The notes under the pieces were generated by a model. The model did not search any database. It was not told the DNA's origin and saw only the letters and a list, made by a program, of their open reading frames with translations. From Epiperipatus broadwayi (taxonomy: Eukaryota; Onychophora; Udeonychophora; Euonychophora; Peripatidae): a stretch of DNA of 64,000 nucleotides. Positions 22,735 through 34,484 of the stretch are shown one piece after another. Position numbers and translations under genes: made by a program. The stretch covers positions 62,001 to 126,000 of the forward strand of contig JAQFVV010007213.1 of assembly GCA_028023455.1 (NCBI GenBank), in the 5' to 3' direction. Numbering within the stretch: the first letter of the stretch is position 1; each line of letters opens with the position of its first letter.

Positions 22735-24090
22735 GATTGCAAAATTCAAGCCTTTCTTTACTTTAAAAGTGGGGTGTGGCTGAAAGTAATATAGTTATGG
22801 AGTGTTTAAAATATAATAATATATTAAATGTTGTATATATCATGTAAGTGTATCTTCTCAAAGTATGTACATGTTCCATATATGTCACTATAAAATCCTG
22901 TTGAGTATCCGGCAAAATTAAATACTCTATAGTAACTATGTTGCCGTCTTCCAATTCATGGTTCACAATAGAGCAATGTTTAGTTTATTATAATATGCAT
23001 CAATTAAGTTATAATCTTAACTAAATTAAAAGAGCAACTAGTCAGATTTAAATAAATAGAATTAATATATTTTTATTTAAAAAAAATAAACAGGACAAAA
23101 AATTAGGTTTAACAAATAACGATATATTAAAGTTCTCACAATTTTTTCTGCTACTTCAATTAAATTAAATTATAATATCTCAAATTAGCTACAACTCAAT
23201 TTATGTCAATGGATGTTTTCTTCTTGAAAACCTAAAAATAATAAAGTGCAAAAGAACAAGCATTAAAAATTAGCATGTATAATATAGCATGGTTGTTTAT
23301 GAATTGATATTAAGAAATCAGATTTTATTATATAAGCATTAAATTTTGTTTGTGGCAAAAAGTATAATTTCAATTTTACTAATGCAAAGAATTAACCAGC
23401 ATAGGAATAACTAACTAATAGTCTTTAAAGCATAATAAATATTTCTATATACATAAATAGATAAATATATAGGTAAATAAGCAAACCAACCAACCGTGAA
23501 GTATTTGAGAATAATAACATCTTTGAGTCTGTTCCCTTCCTATTTTTGTGGCTTAAAGTTTTAAAATATATTTAATAATTTTGTTCTTCTGCCTTATCAA
23601 CTGTGAGATCTCTTTTTTGAGGATCTGCTTAAAGAAAAGCCATGTAAGTAAATTAATATTAGACTGGACATTTATTTTATATCTTAATACATATTTATAA
23701 TTAAAGTAAATTTTACAAACAACAAGAACACCCAATATTAAAAATAAGTATAAAAATATTATTTAAAGATTATCAAATAAATATTATTAATGATAATAAT
23801 GCCCAAAAACATTTAAGTTAAATGATAATCAAATTTTTCAAGTAATACTTTTACACAAAAACACTTATTAAATATATACATATAAATATAAATATAATCA
23901 AAATTAACCTAAATTCACAACTAACCAGACTAGCTGAAGAAAATAAACTCTAAAACACAAGCAATGATTTCACTGCTACAATCAGACTTCTCAAGTGCAA
24001 AGGACTAAAAGATAAATTTATACTAAATATTGCCTATAATTCCATATATATTCCATACATTCTTAATATTAAAAGAACTTTTAAATAAGT
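22735..24090. other. AT-rich DNA, no gene seen
   Basis: No gene or repeat could be supported in this stretch. Confidence 0.5.
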
Positions 24091-25030
24091 TAATTACTTC
24101 AGAATCATAAATTTTTAATAATAAAGATTCTTTAATTCTTTTTATTTCATTTCTTTCAAAGAAGACAACCTTAGCCTCATCAAAATTAACAGTGTGGCCT
24201 GTATTTTTTTCATGGATATATAAAACAGAACAGATATTTGTTTCTAATTCTACTTTTATGTACCATTATCCTTTCATTTAAGCTCAAACTATTCTGTCCT
24301 ATATATACTTCATACAAAAACAAGAGATAATAGACACTCCTCCAGGAATAGTCTTTCTATCAAAAATTTCCTTTGTATTATTTCATAAATTATTCAAAGT
24401 AATACCCCTTTTCCAAGCAATTTTCAAACAAATTACTATTTTTTTTATAATTTTATAAGATGACAATTTAAAAGACAAGGAAATAAAGTCATATTTTTCT
24501 TTATACTTTACATTATTACAAATACTATTACTATTAAATAAAATACTTTTACCAAATTTATCAGAGTAGCCAATACTCAAATAAGTTTTGTAAAATTGAC
24601 CTTTTTGAAATAAAACTACTACATTAGAGTTATTTAATCTTTTATTTCTATAATAATAATTTCTAAAAGGAGCTACTTTATGAGATACAGATTGATAGCT
24701 ATGTGGTTTAATTGTAGATACAAACTCTTACTCTTAACATAATGACTACATACCAAACAATTCTTATTTACATTTCTAATCACCAATAAATTTAAAAAAA
24801 ATAATTCAACAAAATCTAAACCCTCCTTCTTCTACAATATATTTTATAGAAGAATTAAACCAATTAAAGTCATTTACCAACTCATTCAATTTTTCATTTT
24901 CAATGACAAACAAACAATCATCAACATGTCTAACAAAGAACTTTAAATATAAACAATCCTTAAAAATAATTTCCTCTTCTAAATAATTAATATAAACTGA
25001 ACAAAATATTAAATCTAGAAATGTACTGTA
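24090..25030 (-). pseudogene. Penelope-like element: RT C-terminal part and GIY-YIG endonuclease, broken
   Basis: On the minus strand a segment VYINYLEEEIIFKDCLYLKF is followed by FVRHVDDCLFVIENEKLNEL. HVDD (24,917-24,928) corresponds to the RYVDD catalytic box of Penelope-type reverse transcriptases, with both aspartates kept. Downstream come a thumb-like region, then KYDFISLSFKLSSYKIIKKI and WKRGITLNNL (24,383-24,500), which precede the endonuclease in the family. Next is a degraded Cys-containing GIY-YIG core, and finally HEKNTGHTVNFDEAKVVF (about 24,210-24,160), the conserved H-x-GH-x-F-D segment. Stops and frame changes separate these blocks, so it is not functional. The N-terminal two thirds of the RT are not visible. 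The element would have been a reverse-transcribing mobile element. Confidence 0.75.
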
Positions 25031-25074
25031 TGCAGAATATTAATTTTGTAATTAAAACAATACAAATAACATAC

Positions 25075-25228
25075 CTTTGTTTGGCCTGATGTTTATAACT
25101 TCATTTAATACTCTGAGAACTAAAAAATATTTTTATATAAATAATAAATACTTCTTACCTTCTTGACAGTTAATTCCTGGTAATGATGATGATACATTGG
25201 TATACATATAATGTAGATAATTGGCTAG
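25075..25228 (-). CDS. Two exon-like segments with tiny candidate introns, product unknown
   Basis: Reading the minus strand, an open segment (25,224 or 25,228 down to 25,159) encodes NYLHYMYTNVSSSLPGINCQ-E. It ends AAG followed by GTAAGAAG, a strong donor. A 39-nt candidate intron (25,158-25,120) ends in TTTTTTAG. The next 45-nt segment (25,119-25,075) continues in phase as VLRVLNEVINIRPNK and ends AAAG followed by GTATGT. A 49-nt candidate intron (25,074-25,026) ends CATACAG and joins to the edge of the Penelope relic. Both joins are phase 1. The segments may be introns and exons of the Penelope element itself, because Penelope elements in other invertebrates keep introns, or of a host gene. 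No family is recognised for the peptide. Confidence 0.35.
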
Positions 25229-26850
25229 CTAGAGGTTTTATTAAAAATTGATAAAGTTCCTTTTAAATATCTTAAAAGTATATTGCTAAAAACACAGTTA
25301 ATTTAGACATGATGAATACTTAATTAATTTTTTAACAGTAAATATTATTATTAATTAAAGCTCTATTTTTTTAATTGTAGCTTGAAAGTTTAAACAAAAT
25401 TGAATGTTAAATTTTCGTTTTGGTTTTAATTTTACTTATGAAATCTTTGCTAATTGATTTAGATCCTATTCAGCTATTATAGGTTAATTCTTGTTAACTT
25501 ATATGAATCAGGAAGATTCTTAGATAATAGTGGCTTAAATGTGTATCAGCAAAGCAAAAGACTTGAGAAGCTTTGAAGTGACCCACCTGTACAAAGGTTG
25601 CATATGTACTTTGAGGAATTTGTTTGCTTTTCAGCCAATAATTAAATAAATGAAAGAATAAAGAGGGATTGAATGACTAAACATTTTCACAGAAATTAGA
25701 ATGCTTCTATCACCTTCATTTATGTCAAAAATGTCAAGTAACAAAATAAACAAATTGTGGCAACTTTAGAATAAAACTCTAAAAACAACTTTTTGAATGC
25801 TTTCTCATTTAGAATGTTATTTTCCAGATGTGGCTAGAACACATTTTTATTTATTTACAATAAATAAATTCTAAATAAAAATTATTTAAATTTTTAAAAA
25901 GTTAAAGTTTCATATCTCACTTGTACATAATAACTTAATGTATTTGAAATAAAGCAAACACCCCCCCCCCCATTCTATCATTTTTAAAATACTATTGTTT
26001 TTAAAACAAAATTCAGTTTAAAATAAAGTTAAACTTTTGAAGACAATAAGATAACAATGCACACACATTAAACTTGTTATTTTTATATCATTACATGTAA
26101 AATTCCAATTTAAACATTAGGTTATTTAATTAAATGCTCACATACACATATTTGTCATTTATACATATTTTTACATGAAATATATTTAAGTGAAATATGC
26201 ATTTATAATAAAGTGAAAGCAATAACTTTAATGTTGATAACCTCAGATTTTTTTTTTTAGCATGGTAAAAATTTTAATGTCATTAAAAATAATACAAAGA
26301 TTACTAACAAAACAAAAGTCTTTTTTTCCCCAATGGATACAAGGTATAGCTTATAATGCATTAAATGATGTACTCTTTCTAAGGTAAAAATTTATATACA
26401 ATAATTCTTAATTTTTAAGCTAAACAATTTTTTTATACTTATGTATTTAATCCTGTGACACAGCACATATTGGGCCTGTTGCACCGTTTCACATCCATGA
26501 TAAATGTGTTACATTGCAATTAGGTCAAATAAATCAGCTATGTTGTTATCTGATCTCTCGTATCAAAAACATGTTCTTTATTTAATTTGCAATCTTTTTT
26601 TTGCCCAGTTTTTGTCAAGATTTCATTCTGACAACAGCATGATTTTAATAGCAATTTTTCTGTCATTGCATTTTTTCTTTGTAGGTACTATTTGTTTCAA
26701 TTTCATTGTTGCTTAATTAAGTTGATTGTAAGTGAATAAATAACTGTACTTTCATATTGATTTCCATTACATAAATTTTCATAATCAAATGCTTTTTTCT
26801 GTTGTTGTTTGTTGAACAGTTCAATAATGATGACAATTTGGAACCTAACC
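25229..26850. other. AT-rich DNA; 11-bp poly-C tract
   Basis: No gene was supported. A run of eleven C bases at 25,961-25,971 stands out in this AT-rich setting. Confidence 0.5.
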
Positions 26851-27704
26851 ATCAACTGAAATGGATGCTGTGTCATATTCCCAAGAAAAGGAATCCTGCC
26901 CTCTCAAAAAATGTGTCCAAATGCCCATCCTATGACCATTTACATTTATACATCAGATAAACAATAGCCTTACAGCATTCAAGGATGCAACAGTAGAATT
27001 GACATCTGGAAGGGAACATGGTTGGAGGGTTTGAGAATCCCATTTCTAATAGCCATATGATTTATATATAGTTGGAGTCAGAATTAACATCTATAGAATA
27101 GGGCAAAATAGAACTTGTCTTAGCAGATAAGACAATGATAGACTATAATAACTACATGTGGGAAGTTTGTATGACTGCCATGATACAATGTGAAAAGGCA
27201 AAAAGCTGGAGGACCTGAGACAATCATAGAGATGGATGAGAACCTATTTTCCAAAAGAAAAAAACAATCCGGATGCATTCTTCCTGAATAGTGGATGTTT
27301 GGTGACTTATGCAGAGAGACATATGAATGCTTTATTATTAGAATTAATGAAAGGATAGTGGCAGCTCTCATGGAAGCCATCAAGTAAAATGTAAACAATG
27401 GTTCAACCATATATTCAGATTGTTGAAAGCATACAAAAATGAAGATTTGAGAGCTCCTGGTTACGACCATTTTTGTGTGAACCACAAGTATAATTTTGTC
27501 AATTCAAAAACAGGCATCCATACCCAAAACATCGAAAGACTTTGGAGTTTCATGAAATGGCATAATAAGCAGCAACGAGGGACATCTTGGCAACACCTCA
27601 ATTCGTTTTTTGCCAAATTGATGTGGTGTAGGTGTCATAAAGATGAGGATACATTCATTTTCATATTGAATGATATAAAAAATAATTGGCTGCCAATATA
27701 AATT
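26850..27704 (+). pseudogene. Merlin/ISXO2-like DDE transposase, broken
   Basis: The plus strand carries the pieces of an ISXO2-like (IS1595/Merlin superfamily) transposase in order. A Cys-containing N-terminal part is followed by CNSRIDIWKGTWLEGLRIPF (26,985-27,045). GGPETIIEMDENLFSKRKK (27,205-27,260) holds the first catalytic Asp. After two in-frame stops (near 27,287 and 27,386), IYSDC (27,409-27,423) holds the second Asp. A one-base loss in the following Trp codon shifts the frame. The frame then runs on as KAYKNEDLRAPGYDHF, FVNSKTGIHTQNIERLWSFM (Glu of NIER at 27,534-27,536 is the third catalytic residue) and DIKNNWLPI to a stop at 27,699-27,701. The catalytic triad is intact but the reading frame is not. 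No terminal inverted repeats were found with confidence. Merlin elements are cut-and-paste transposons. Confidence 0.8.
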
Positions 27705-28400
27705 ACTAATAAAAGTTGTGTATTTTTTTTTTATTTTGTGGTAAAATGTTTTTTTTTTGGTTTGATTTTTTTTTAAATGTTTAAATCCCATTTACAAGAT
27801 CAATTCTCTGCAATCACATTTTCATTATGAAGGGAAAAAGTGGAAAATTTTTATTTCAAATCTCCATTGTAAGTGGAAAATTTTATCAACCTATTAAATA
27901 ATAAAGTTCAGCAGACCACTTACAATTATTTATTGTACAGTAAGTAGCATACGTGTATATTTTATGACTATGAAATTTAAAAAAAAAGAGAAAGAAAATA
28001 GCTTAAACTTTATTTGGAATTAACAGTTATGTTTTAATGTGTTATTTAGTTACTGTGTTGCTTGCATAGTGTATAACTTAGAATTTTTTTTTATATTCTT
28101 ATTTACGCGTGTGTATGTCTATTTTGCGCAATTATTAGATTTACTTAATAAAAGTTCAATGTATAGATAAATTTATGTATAAATTTCGGATGTTGTCATA
28201 TTCTAGAGAACTGAAAGGATTTGTAGGTTATCTGTATGTATTTATCTGCCAGCATGTATATATAATGTTAGACATGTAGAAGAGCTTTGGGAATGGAAAT
28301 TACTTTGGATGCTTTCTATATCTGTAGGGATAAGAGATTTTGCCTATGTAGTATATTTTAATAATTTTCCATGAGTAGAGCCTATTTTATATTGTATGCG
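27705..28400. other. AT-rich DNA, no gene seen
   Basis: Several poly-T tracts follow the transposase relic. No gene was supported. Confidence 0.5.
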
Positions 28401-28620
28401 TATTATGAAGTGATAGTTTTAAAGTTGAGTGATATTTTCTTATAGTCCTGGTGAGGAGGAAAAGTCCCACACCAATAGTATATTTCAAAATTAGATGAGT
28501 TATTGTTGAAGTATGAAATGATATTTAGGAAGTTGAGTGATGTTTTTCTTATAGTCCTGGTGATGAGGAAAAGTCCCACACCAATAGTATATTTCAGAAT
28601 TAGATGAGTTATTGTTGAAG
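28401..28620. repeat. Tandem duplication of about 110 bp
   Basis: Copy 1 (28,401-28,510) and copy 2 (28,511-28,620) share AAGTTGAGTGAT, TTATAGTCCTGGTGA and GAGGAAAAGTCCCACACCAA, and the following 40 bp nearly exactly. Few substitutions separate them, so the duplication is fairly young. It has no coding sense. The minus-strand open frame over it repeats the same peptide twice. Confidence 0.85.
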
Positions 28621-30300
28621 TCTTAAGCAAAGAGTTTATTTGCTCCTCATGTGAATTTCCCTTGGAATGTTTTGTTTGTATAATCGTAAAAATATAGCTC
28701 TATGTTATTTAGTATATGGCCAGATAAATAGTTAAATTAAATTCTTGATATAATATTAGTGTCTTATTTTGTTGGTTGGTTTATGACATTGTCCAAAATG
28801 AAGTAATTGTTTAATATTTCCTCAATGGATTGATAATGTGGAGAAAAGATTGTTTTCTATTATTGTTGTTTAAGATGTGACACACACGTGTAATATAAAC
28901 AATATTGTGGATATAAAAGTATAGAGTTATTGAAATTAAAACAGGAAATAAATGCTTTAAAACACATTATATTCATTTAACCTAAAGTTATAAATAATCA
29001 AATCATTAGAATGAATATGATTTTAGTGCTATGCATGGAAGGTGTATGTATTTAAAATAGTTATTTAATTAAGTTAGAGAGAGCTGCTTTATTGATAGTC
29101 AAAGGTACAACTTTGCTTTATTTCAATAATTGATAGTAAATCCTCTCAAAATATTTATTGTACCAATAATATGATATATTATTTAGTTAATGTTATGTTT
29201 AGATGAAACGCTTAAGCAAAGTGGGTATTCAAAGTCAGAATATTCAAGTTTTGTTTGTTAATTTTGCTTTTAAAAAAAGTATGAATAATAAATAATGTAA
29301 TATAATAGGGATAATCCCAAACTGATGTCCAATGATTTATTTGAGAATTAAAATTATTAAGACAAGTAGTCTTATTGTAAAATAATTATGTTAAATTAAA
29401 TTTTCAGTGTAATAAATGATTTGTTTATTTATTAAAAAAACTGTGTCTTGAGTTATTTTGTATACATTTGTGTACTAATTTCCACATCTCCACATTTCAT
29501 GCATCTATTATAAAATAACTATATTGTTTTATAGCTATGATATTAAATGTGCTGGTATCTGATAATATTGTTTCCTCAATCCAAACATTATAAGAAACAT
29601 TGCCAGTTGATGAACGTATAAGAAGAGTTGCCTAGTTAATGTATGGGTTAGATAATGATGTGAGATTAAAATATATCTTATTTCTGACATTATCTAATTG
29701 CTAAACACAGTAAAACATTTAGTCAATTTATCTCACTACATTTTATTATAAGTTAGAATTATAAATTTTGGGTCAATGCATTTTCTTTAATTTAACTGTG
29801 TTTTTTAAATTCCCTGAGATCTTATTGTATATTCCTTGATCGGCATTAAGGTAGCTGTTTAGATGATGATATGCCAATCATAGAATTGTTTAGTGATATA
29901 ATTATATCAAGCTGATATATGCTATACTTGGATGATGGAAGCAATTAAGTTGAAAGGATATTTTAATAGTCTTTACAAATAAACATTGTTATTCTTTATC
30001 ATGCAGTTAATTAATAAAAGGATTTATATTTTATTTAATGTTTTATAATATTTCTTCCTTCATTTATTTATAATTATATATTTTATGAACTTCCTGTAAC
30101 CTTCCACTGAGCTGAGCTGAATGTAAACATAGGTAAAGAGTCTCAGTAATAATTTTATATCAGATATGTTGTTAGATTGTTATATTCATTAATAAAACTG
30201 GCGCCCTGGGCATTTACTCATATAATGTATATGAGCAGTGTTGTGAGCATGGGTTACAATATATATATATATAATGGGTATTGTATTTTACATTTATATA
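28621..30300. other. AT-rich DNA, no gene seen
   Basis: No gene was supported. An (AT)n run lies at about 30,259-30,272. Confidence 0.5.
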
Positions 30301-30303
30301 TAT

Positions 30304-30331
30304 TGTAACGATATATAAATATGTCGTTACA
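30304..30331. repeat. 28-bp imperfect palindrome
   Basis: TGTAACGATA...TGTCGTTACA reads almost identically on both strands, with one mismatched pair. TGTAAC/GTTACA is also a common pair of LTR ends, but there is no second LTR nearby, so I leave it as a palindrome. Confidence 0.6.
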
Positions 30332-30660
30332 TTAATTTAAAATAAAAACTTAAAAGTTCGCAAATAAAAGTAAAAAAAACTAAACGCTAAAATTAAAATG
30401 TTTGTTAAACGTATATACATTCGCACAGAGGCCAACCTTTAAAAATATTTTTTTTTTTTAAAAAAACAAATAAGTATTTGAACGTACTTTTTTTATAAAA
30501 AAGTACAAGATTTAAAAATAAAAACAGGTATTAATTAATGTAATCTGTAAATGGAAATGATTGTTTATGAATTATCAAAAACCAAACTGGCCCTTGGGCT
30601 CTTGTATAATTAAAATGATCTGATGAAAGATAGATAAGAAAATAAAGAGAAATTAGCTTG

Positions 30661-30780
30661 ACCAATGGAAGCACTAAGCCTTGGCTCGGACCCTAACGAA
30701 AGTGATGGATTAGTGACGTTTTGTTGATTGAATCCATGTGGATAATATAAAAAGGGAAATACAGTTTTTTCTGACAGTTC
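30661..30780 (+). promoter_or_regulatory. Candidate core promoter (CCAAT and TATA)
   Basis: ACCAATGG (30,661-30,668) lies about 80 bp upstream of TATAAAAAG (30,746-30,754), followed about 25 bp later by CTGACAGTT, an initiator-like sequence. The surroundings (30,650-30,720) are richer in CpG and GC than most of the window. No convincing coding exon follows on either strand: one frame just upstream gives MEALSLGSDPNESDGLVTF, which looks protein-like but is unsupported. Because TATA-like strings are common in AT-rich DNA, this is a weak call. Confidence 0.25.
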
Positions 30781-30999
30781 CAGCTTTTTGTGTTTGAGAG
30801 ATATGGTAGGATGCACATACCACACTCTCTATTTAAAAAAAAAATGAAAAGACTGTGATACCTTGAACCAGCTATTGCCATCTCCAGAACATTATCTACC
30901 AATGGAGGCGTCACGGGAATTAAAAACAGGAACCTGGACTTTTCTACCATAAGCTATATGAAATGAACAATTATTAAAATCAATTAAGAACTTTTGTCA

Positions 31000-32690
31000 A
31001 GTTTTACAAATTGATAAACAAGCCAACTTAAATGTTAAAACGGACTCTTATCCGACTTTTGTAAGTTTTAAATCAAATTAATAATGTTTAATTTTATATG
31101 TTTTCCGATTGATAAACATCATTTCCATTTTTTTTTTGCCTTATTGTAAAGATTATTTAAATGCATGAAATTTAAGTTGTTTATAGATGCTTGCATGGAT
31201 TCGTTTGCGGTTAATTATATTTTGGTTTTCACATTTGATCAAAATATATAGACATTCGATAAATAATGATACCGTACGGTATCTAAAATGTATTTATTCG
31301 GATGTCTTTTAAAGTTATTGGTGACAACGGGTTACTTATAAATTTTCCTCTGTGATTGTCGGTATCAATAATTTTGTATTTTGATCATTTATGTTTATTT
31401 TGAAATATTTTTGACCGTGGAATCTATGTAATCGATCTATACCCAACATTTTTAAACAAATCTGTGCAAACGTATTTAAATGTTAAATTTAAGTCGGGCG
31501 TGAATGGCTGTATAGTTTTGTAAAGTTATATTAAGGGAGGGTAACCTTAGGTTATTCATTTCGTAGTTGAATTGGTTCAATGGATGGGATATATTTGTGT
31601 AACTGTAGATGTAGTATGAGATCCGCTACAGGCAGGATTATATATATACACCACACACCTTCTGTTTGCCTATGGATGGGTTTGTAAGACGGCAAAGGAC
31701 CGCAGTCCATTCCTATGGAGTTTTATGTTTATTGTTCTACTTGCCAACAGATGTAACATTCCTGTTGGTGGAGAGACAATGTCTTCTCTAATTCTACTTA
31801 CTGATCAGATGTACATTCCTGACAGTATAGTATTTTGTGTTGTCATATTTTCATGCTTCATTGAATCCATAAATGTATCAGATGGATTGGCGCCGGTTTG
31901 ATTGCGAAATTTGTTGCCTAAGGTTAAATCAGGGAAGAATATTTTCTTTTCAAATGCAGATCTATGTAGTCTATTCATACTTGACTATCTAAATAAAATA
32001 TTAAACTCATGGAAACTTAGTTAAATGTAAAACTAAAGATTAATAGAAAAATCTAAAATGGTGAATTTATTCCTCAAAATTTAAATGTTATTTTATATGT
32101 GCGTAAATAAATATTTTTATGTGTTAATTTCTGGCAGTGGATTTTATTTATTTAAGATATAAATTAAGATATAGATTTTTATCTCTGCGTCTCCACTGAG
32201 CTAGTGACTTGGGCTAACGATCTGAATATTTAACCTTTTAACCGCTAATTTTATTATTGGTTGTATGAGATAAAAATCAAATCTCTTAATTGGCGAACTC
32301 ACAAACTGAAGACAAAGCCTATTGTTAAAACATATTCGCCTATAATATTAAATTCAACTCAGATACGTTTATAAAAAGTATATTATTAATTTTTCAGGTT
32401 ATGAAGAGAACGAAAGTTCTTTCAAAAATAAATTGCTATTTATTTATTCTAAAATATTCAATTTCGGCAACATAAAAGCTATAATATAAACAAAAAGATC
32501 GACTTTTACGTTATAGAAAAGTAAATATTTCTTTTTACTACAGCTTCAATATTTTTACAAAAATCTTCGATATTTTTCTAAAATAATTTTGTTTTTTTAG
32601 TTTATTTTTTAAAAATTATTTTTAATTTCCTTTTTTTAATACTTAAATCACATTCGAAATGAAAATCTCAGCGTTTATCTTTATTTTCTT
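31000..32690. other. Moderately CpG-containing DNA, no gene seen
   Basis: This stretch is less A/T-saturated than its surroundings. It contains a diverged duplication (CAGATGTAACATTCCTG near 31,748 and CAGATGTACATTCCTG near 31,807). A minus-strand tRNA A-box-like TAGCTCAGTGG lies at 32,193-32,203 without a B box. No coding region was supported. Confidence 0.4.
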
Positions 32691-32699
32691 TGATCAGGT

Positions 32700-32800
32700 G
32701 GTTTCTTTGTTTTTTCCAGCCAATCAGAATGTCTTTGTCGGCTGAGAACTGGCTGAGAGCCAATCACCAATAAGCTTCTTTCTTTGTTTAGCTTTAAATG
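32700..32800 (+). promoter_or_regulatory. Candidate promoter with paired CCAAT boxes
   Basis: GCCAATCAG (CCAAT at 32,720-32,724) and GCCAATCACC (CCAAT at 32,760-32,764) lie 40 bp apart in the same orientation, the arrangement and flanks preferred by the NF-Y factor. TTTAAATGC at about 32,792 could serve as a TATA-like element. A short open segment follows downstream (see next entry). The pair of full consensus CCAAT boxes in an AT-rich window is unlikely to be mere noise, but no transcript evidence is available. Confidence 0.35.
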
Positions 32801-32975
32801 CAGTTTTTTTTTATTTTTTACTTGTAAAAGAATTTGGAAGAGGGCACCATCTTATAGAGCTTTTAAAAATCTATTTAAAAACATATTGAACGAATATTTT
32901 CGTATAAAAACTTGCAGAGTTAGAGTGATGTCAGATGTCTACGAGGTGCCTCGTAAGAGGTGGGAAAAGGGTTAA
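32784..32975 (+). CDS. Possible first coding exon downstream of CCAAT boxes, product unknown
   Basis: An open frame of about 63 codons runs through this interval. Its last part starts at ATG 32,928 and reads MSDVYEVPRKRWEKG before a stop. CTC followed by GTAAGAGG at 32,953 is a strong splice donor, so translation may instead leave the exon after MSDVYEVP. A candidate acceptor (TTAACAG) lies 43 bases on. TACGAGGTGCCTCGTA (32,940-32,955) is also a perfect 7-bp hairpin with a 2-nt loop, so a structural-RNA or regulatory explanation is equally open. No protein family is recognised. Confidence 0.22.
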   Translation: MFSFKCSFFLFFTCKRIWKRAPSYRAFKNLFKNILNEYFRIKTCRVRVMSDVYEVPRKRWEKG

Positions 32976-33115
32976 ATAAAGTGGAATCTTAACAGCGCGT
33001 ATCTGCCTACTCTATAAATTTTTTTAGGTTTAAATGCCTAGATGGCGCCTTGTAGAGCAGATATCGTAGTTTGCGGTTAGATTCGATCTTCACTTTCATT
33101 TCGATCGTTATAATA
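32976..33115. other. CpG-containing segment with hairpin potential
   Basis: ATCTGCCTACTCTATAA (about 33,001-33,017) is imperfectly complementary to TTGTAGAGCAGAT (about 33,050-33,062). The intervening AGGTTTAAATGCCT is itself nearly palindromic. The role is unknown. Confidence 0.35.
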
Positions 33116-34484
33116 TATACACACCTATCAAATAGTAAATACATTTTTTTTAAACGATAGTTTTACCCCAACATCCAAACATGCATGTAATATAATAAAC
33201 TAAATACTTTTGCCTATGTAACATAAATTTATTGTACTGTAAATATGTTGATGTTGATATTTATATATAGTTACTTTTTAATAAAAATAGTTTTAATTGT
33301 TTTGGTTAACAAAAAAAAATCTAAATATAAATTATATTCAAGTAGTTTACACATTGTTTCAAATATGTACATGAGTACAAAAATGTCTTAGTGCTGTGAA
33401 AATATATCATTTTACATCAACTTCAAAAACATTTTAACAAATAAATAGTAGTCACATAACAAGTTTTGATTTACTATGGATATATATGTCTCCAAGAAGT
33501 AATCATCTCCCCCAAAATTAATAAAAAATCAAGGACATAATGTACCAAAACAAGGATTTTTATATTAAAAATTAAGGATATCTTTTGATTCAGAAATCAC
33601 TGAATATAAAGTTTTTTTACATTAAATATTATTACTAAAATGACAACAAAGATAAATGATTCATTTAAAGACAAATACTTATCTCAGTATTGACTAGAGA
33701 AGTAGCAATTGTAATTCATAGACATGGTTTACATAAAATTTTAGCATTTCATGTTTTTAACTAACTTTAAAGATTTTGCTAATAATAATATAGTTTGAAT
33801 AAAGATTTCTTTTACTAAAAACTAAAATTCATATACAATTATATATATAAAAGATCTGTTATTGCTTTTTGTTTAGATTAAATAATTCTTTAATAAAAAC
33901 TATTAAATGAAGCACAATATATTATTAATAACAAAATTAAAGCATCTAAAAATATATATAATTAATATTTGTTACCCATTTGTCTTTGGAGTTCATCTTT
34001 TCCATTAAATATTTAATTTTAAAGATGAAAGAAAAAATATATACAAAAACTTTATTTATGCATAAAGTTATTAAGAAATGGATTATTCTTGATAAGAAAA
34101 AAATTGATAGTTTATATTTATATATTACAGTTCAGAATATTCATTGATTCACTTGATTGATATAATTTAGAAAAACTGTTTCAAGTTATTTAAGAAGCAC
34201 ACACACACTAAATATTTATTTTAAAACCTGAAACTGACTCTATCTATAAAGGCTTGATAATTTACAAACCCTTTCAATACATTATATGGTAGGATATGAT
34301 CTAAAATATTCAATTTAAAAGTATGTTATAGTCTACTGGTTATTTTCTACTTTCAAAACAGAAAATTTTATTAGGTCTAATAAAGGTTACATTTTGTATA
34401 AAGCAACATAATTAAAGGAATGAAAATAATTGAGGCAATTATTAAATAATTGAAATTTGAAAGATTCAAGTTATATAATATTGT
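33116..34484. other. AT-rich DNA, no gene seen
   Basis: No gene or recognised repeat. Confidence 0.5.

Noticed and set aside
25540-25620. Minus-strand segment with YICNLC resembling a zinc-finger exon
   Set aside because: A stop lies directly upstream with no acceptor between, and the finger is incomplete.
27120-27791. Minus-strand open frames of 95-121 codons
   Set aside because: They are antisense shadows of the Merlin transposase relic on the plus strand.
30199-30212. TGGCGCCCTGGGCA resembling a retrovirus-like primer binding site
   Set aside because: No LTR pair, polyprotein or polypurine tract was found around it; the match is 8 bases.
32193-32203. Minus-strand TAGCTCAGTGG, a perfect tRNA A box
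   Set aside because: No B box or cloverleaf could be found downstream, so no tRNA or SINE is called.
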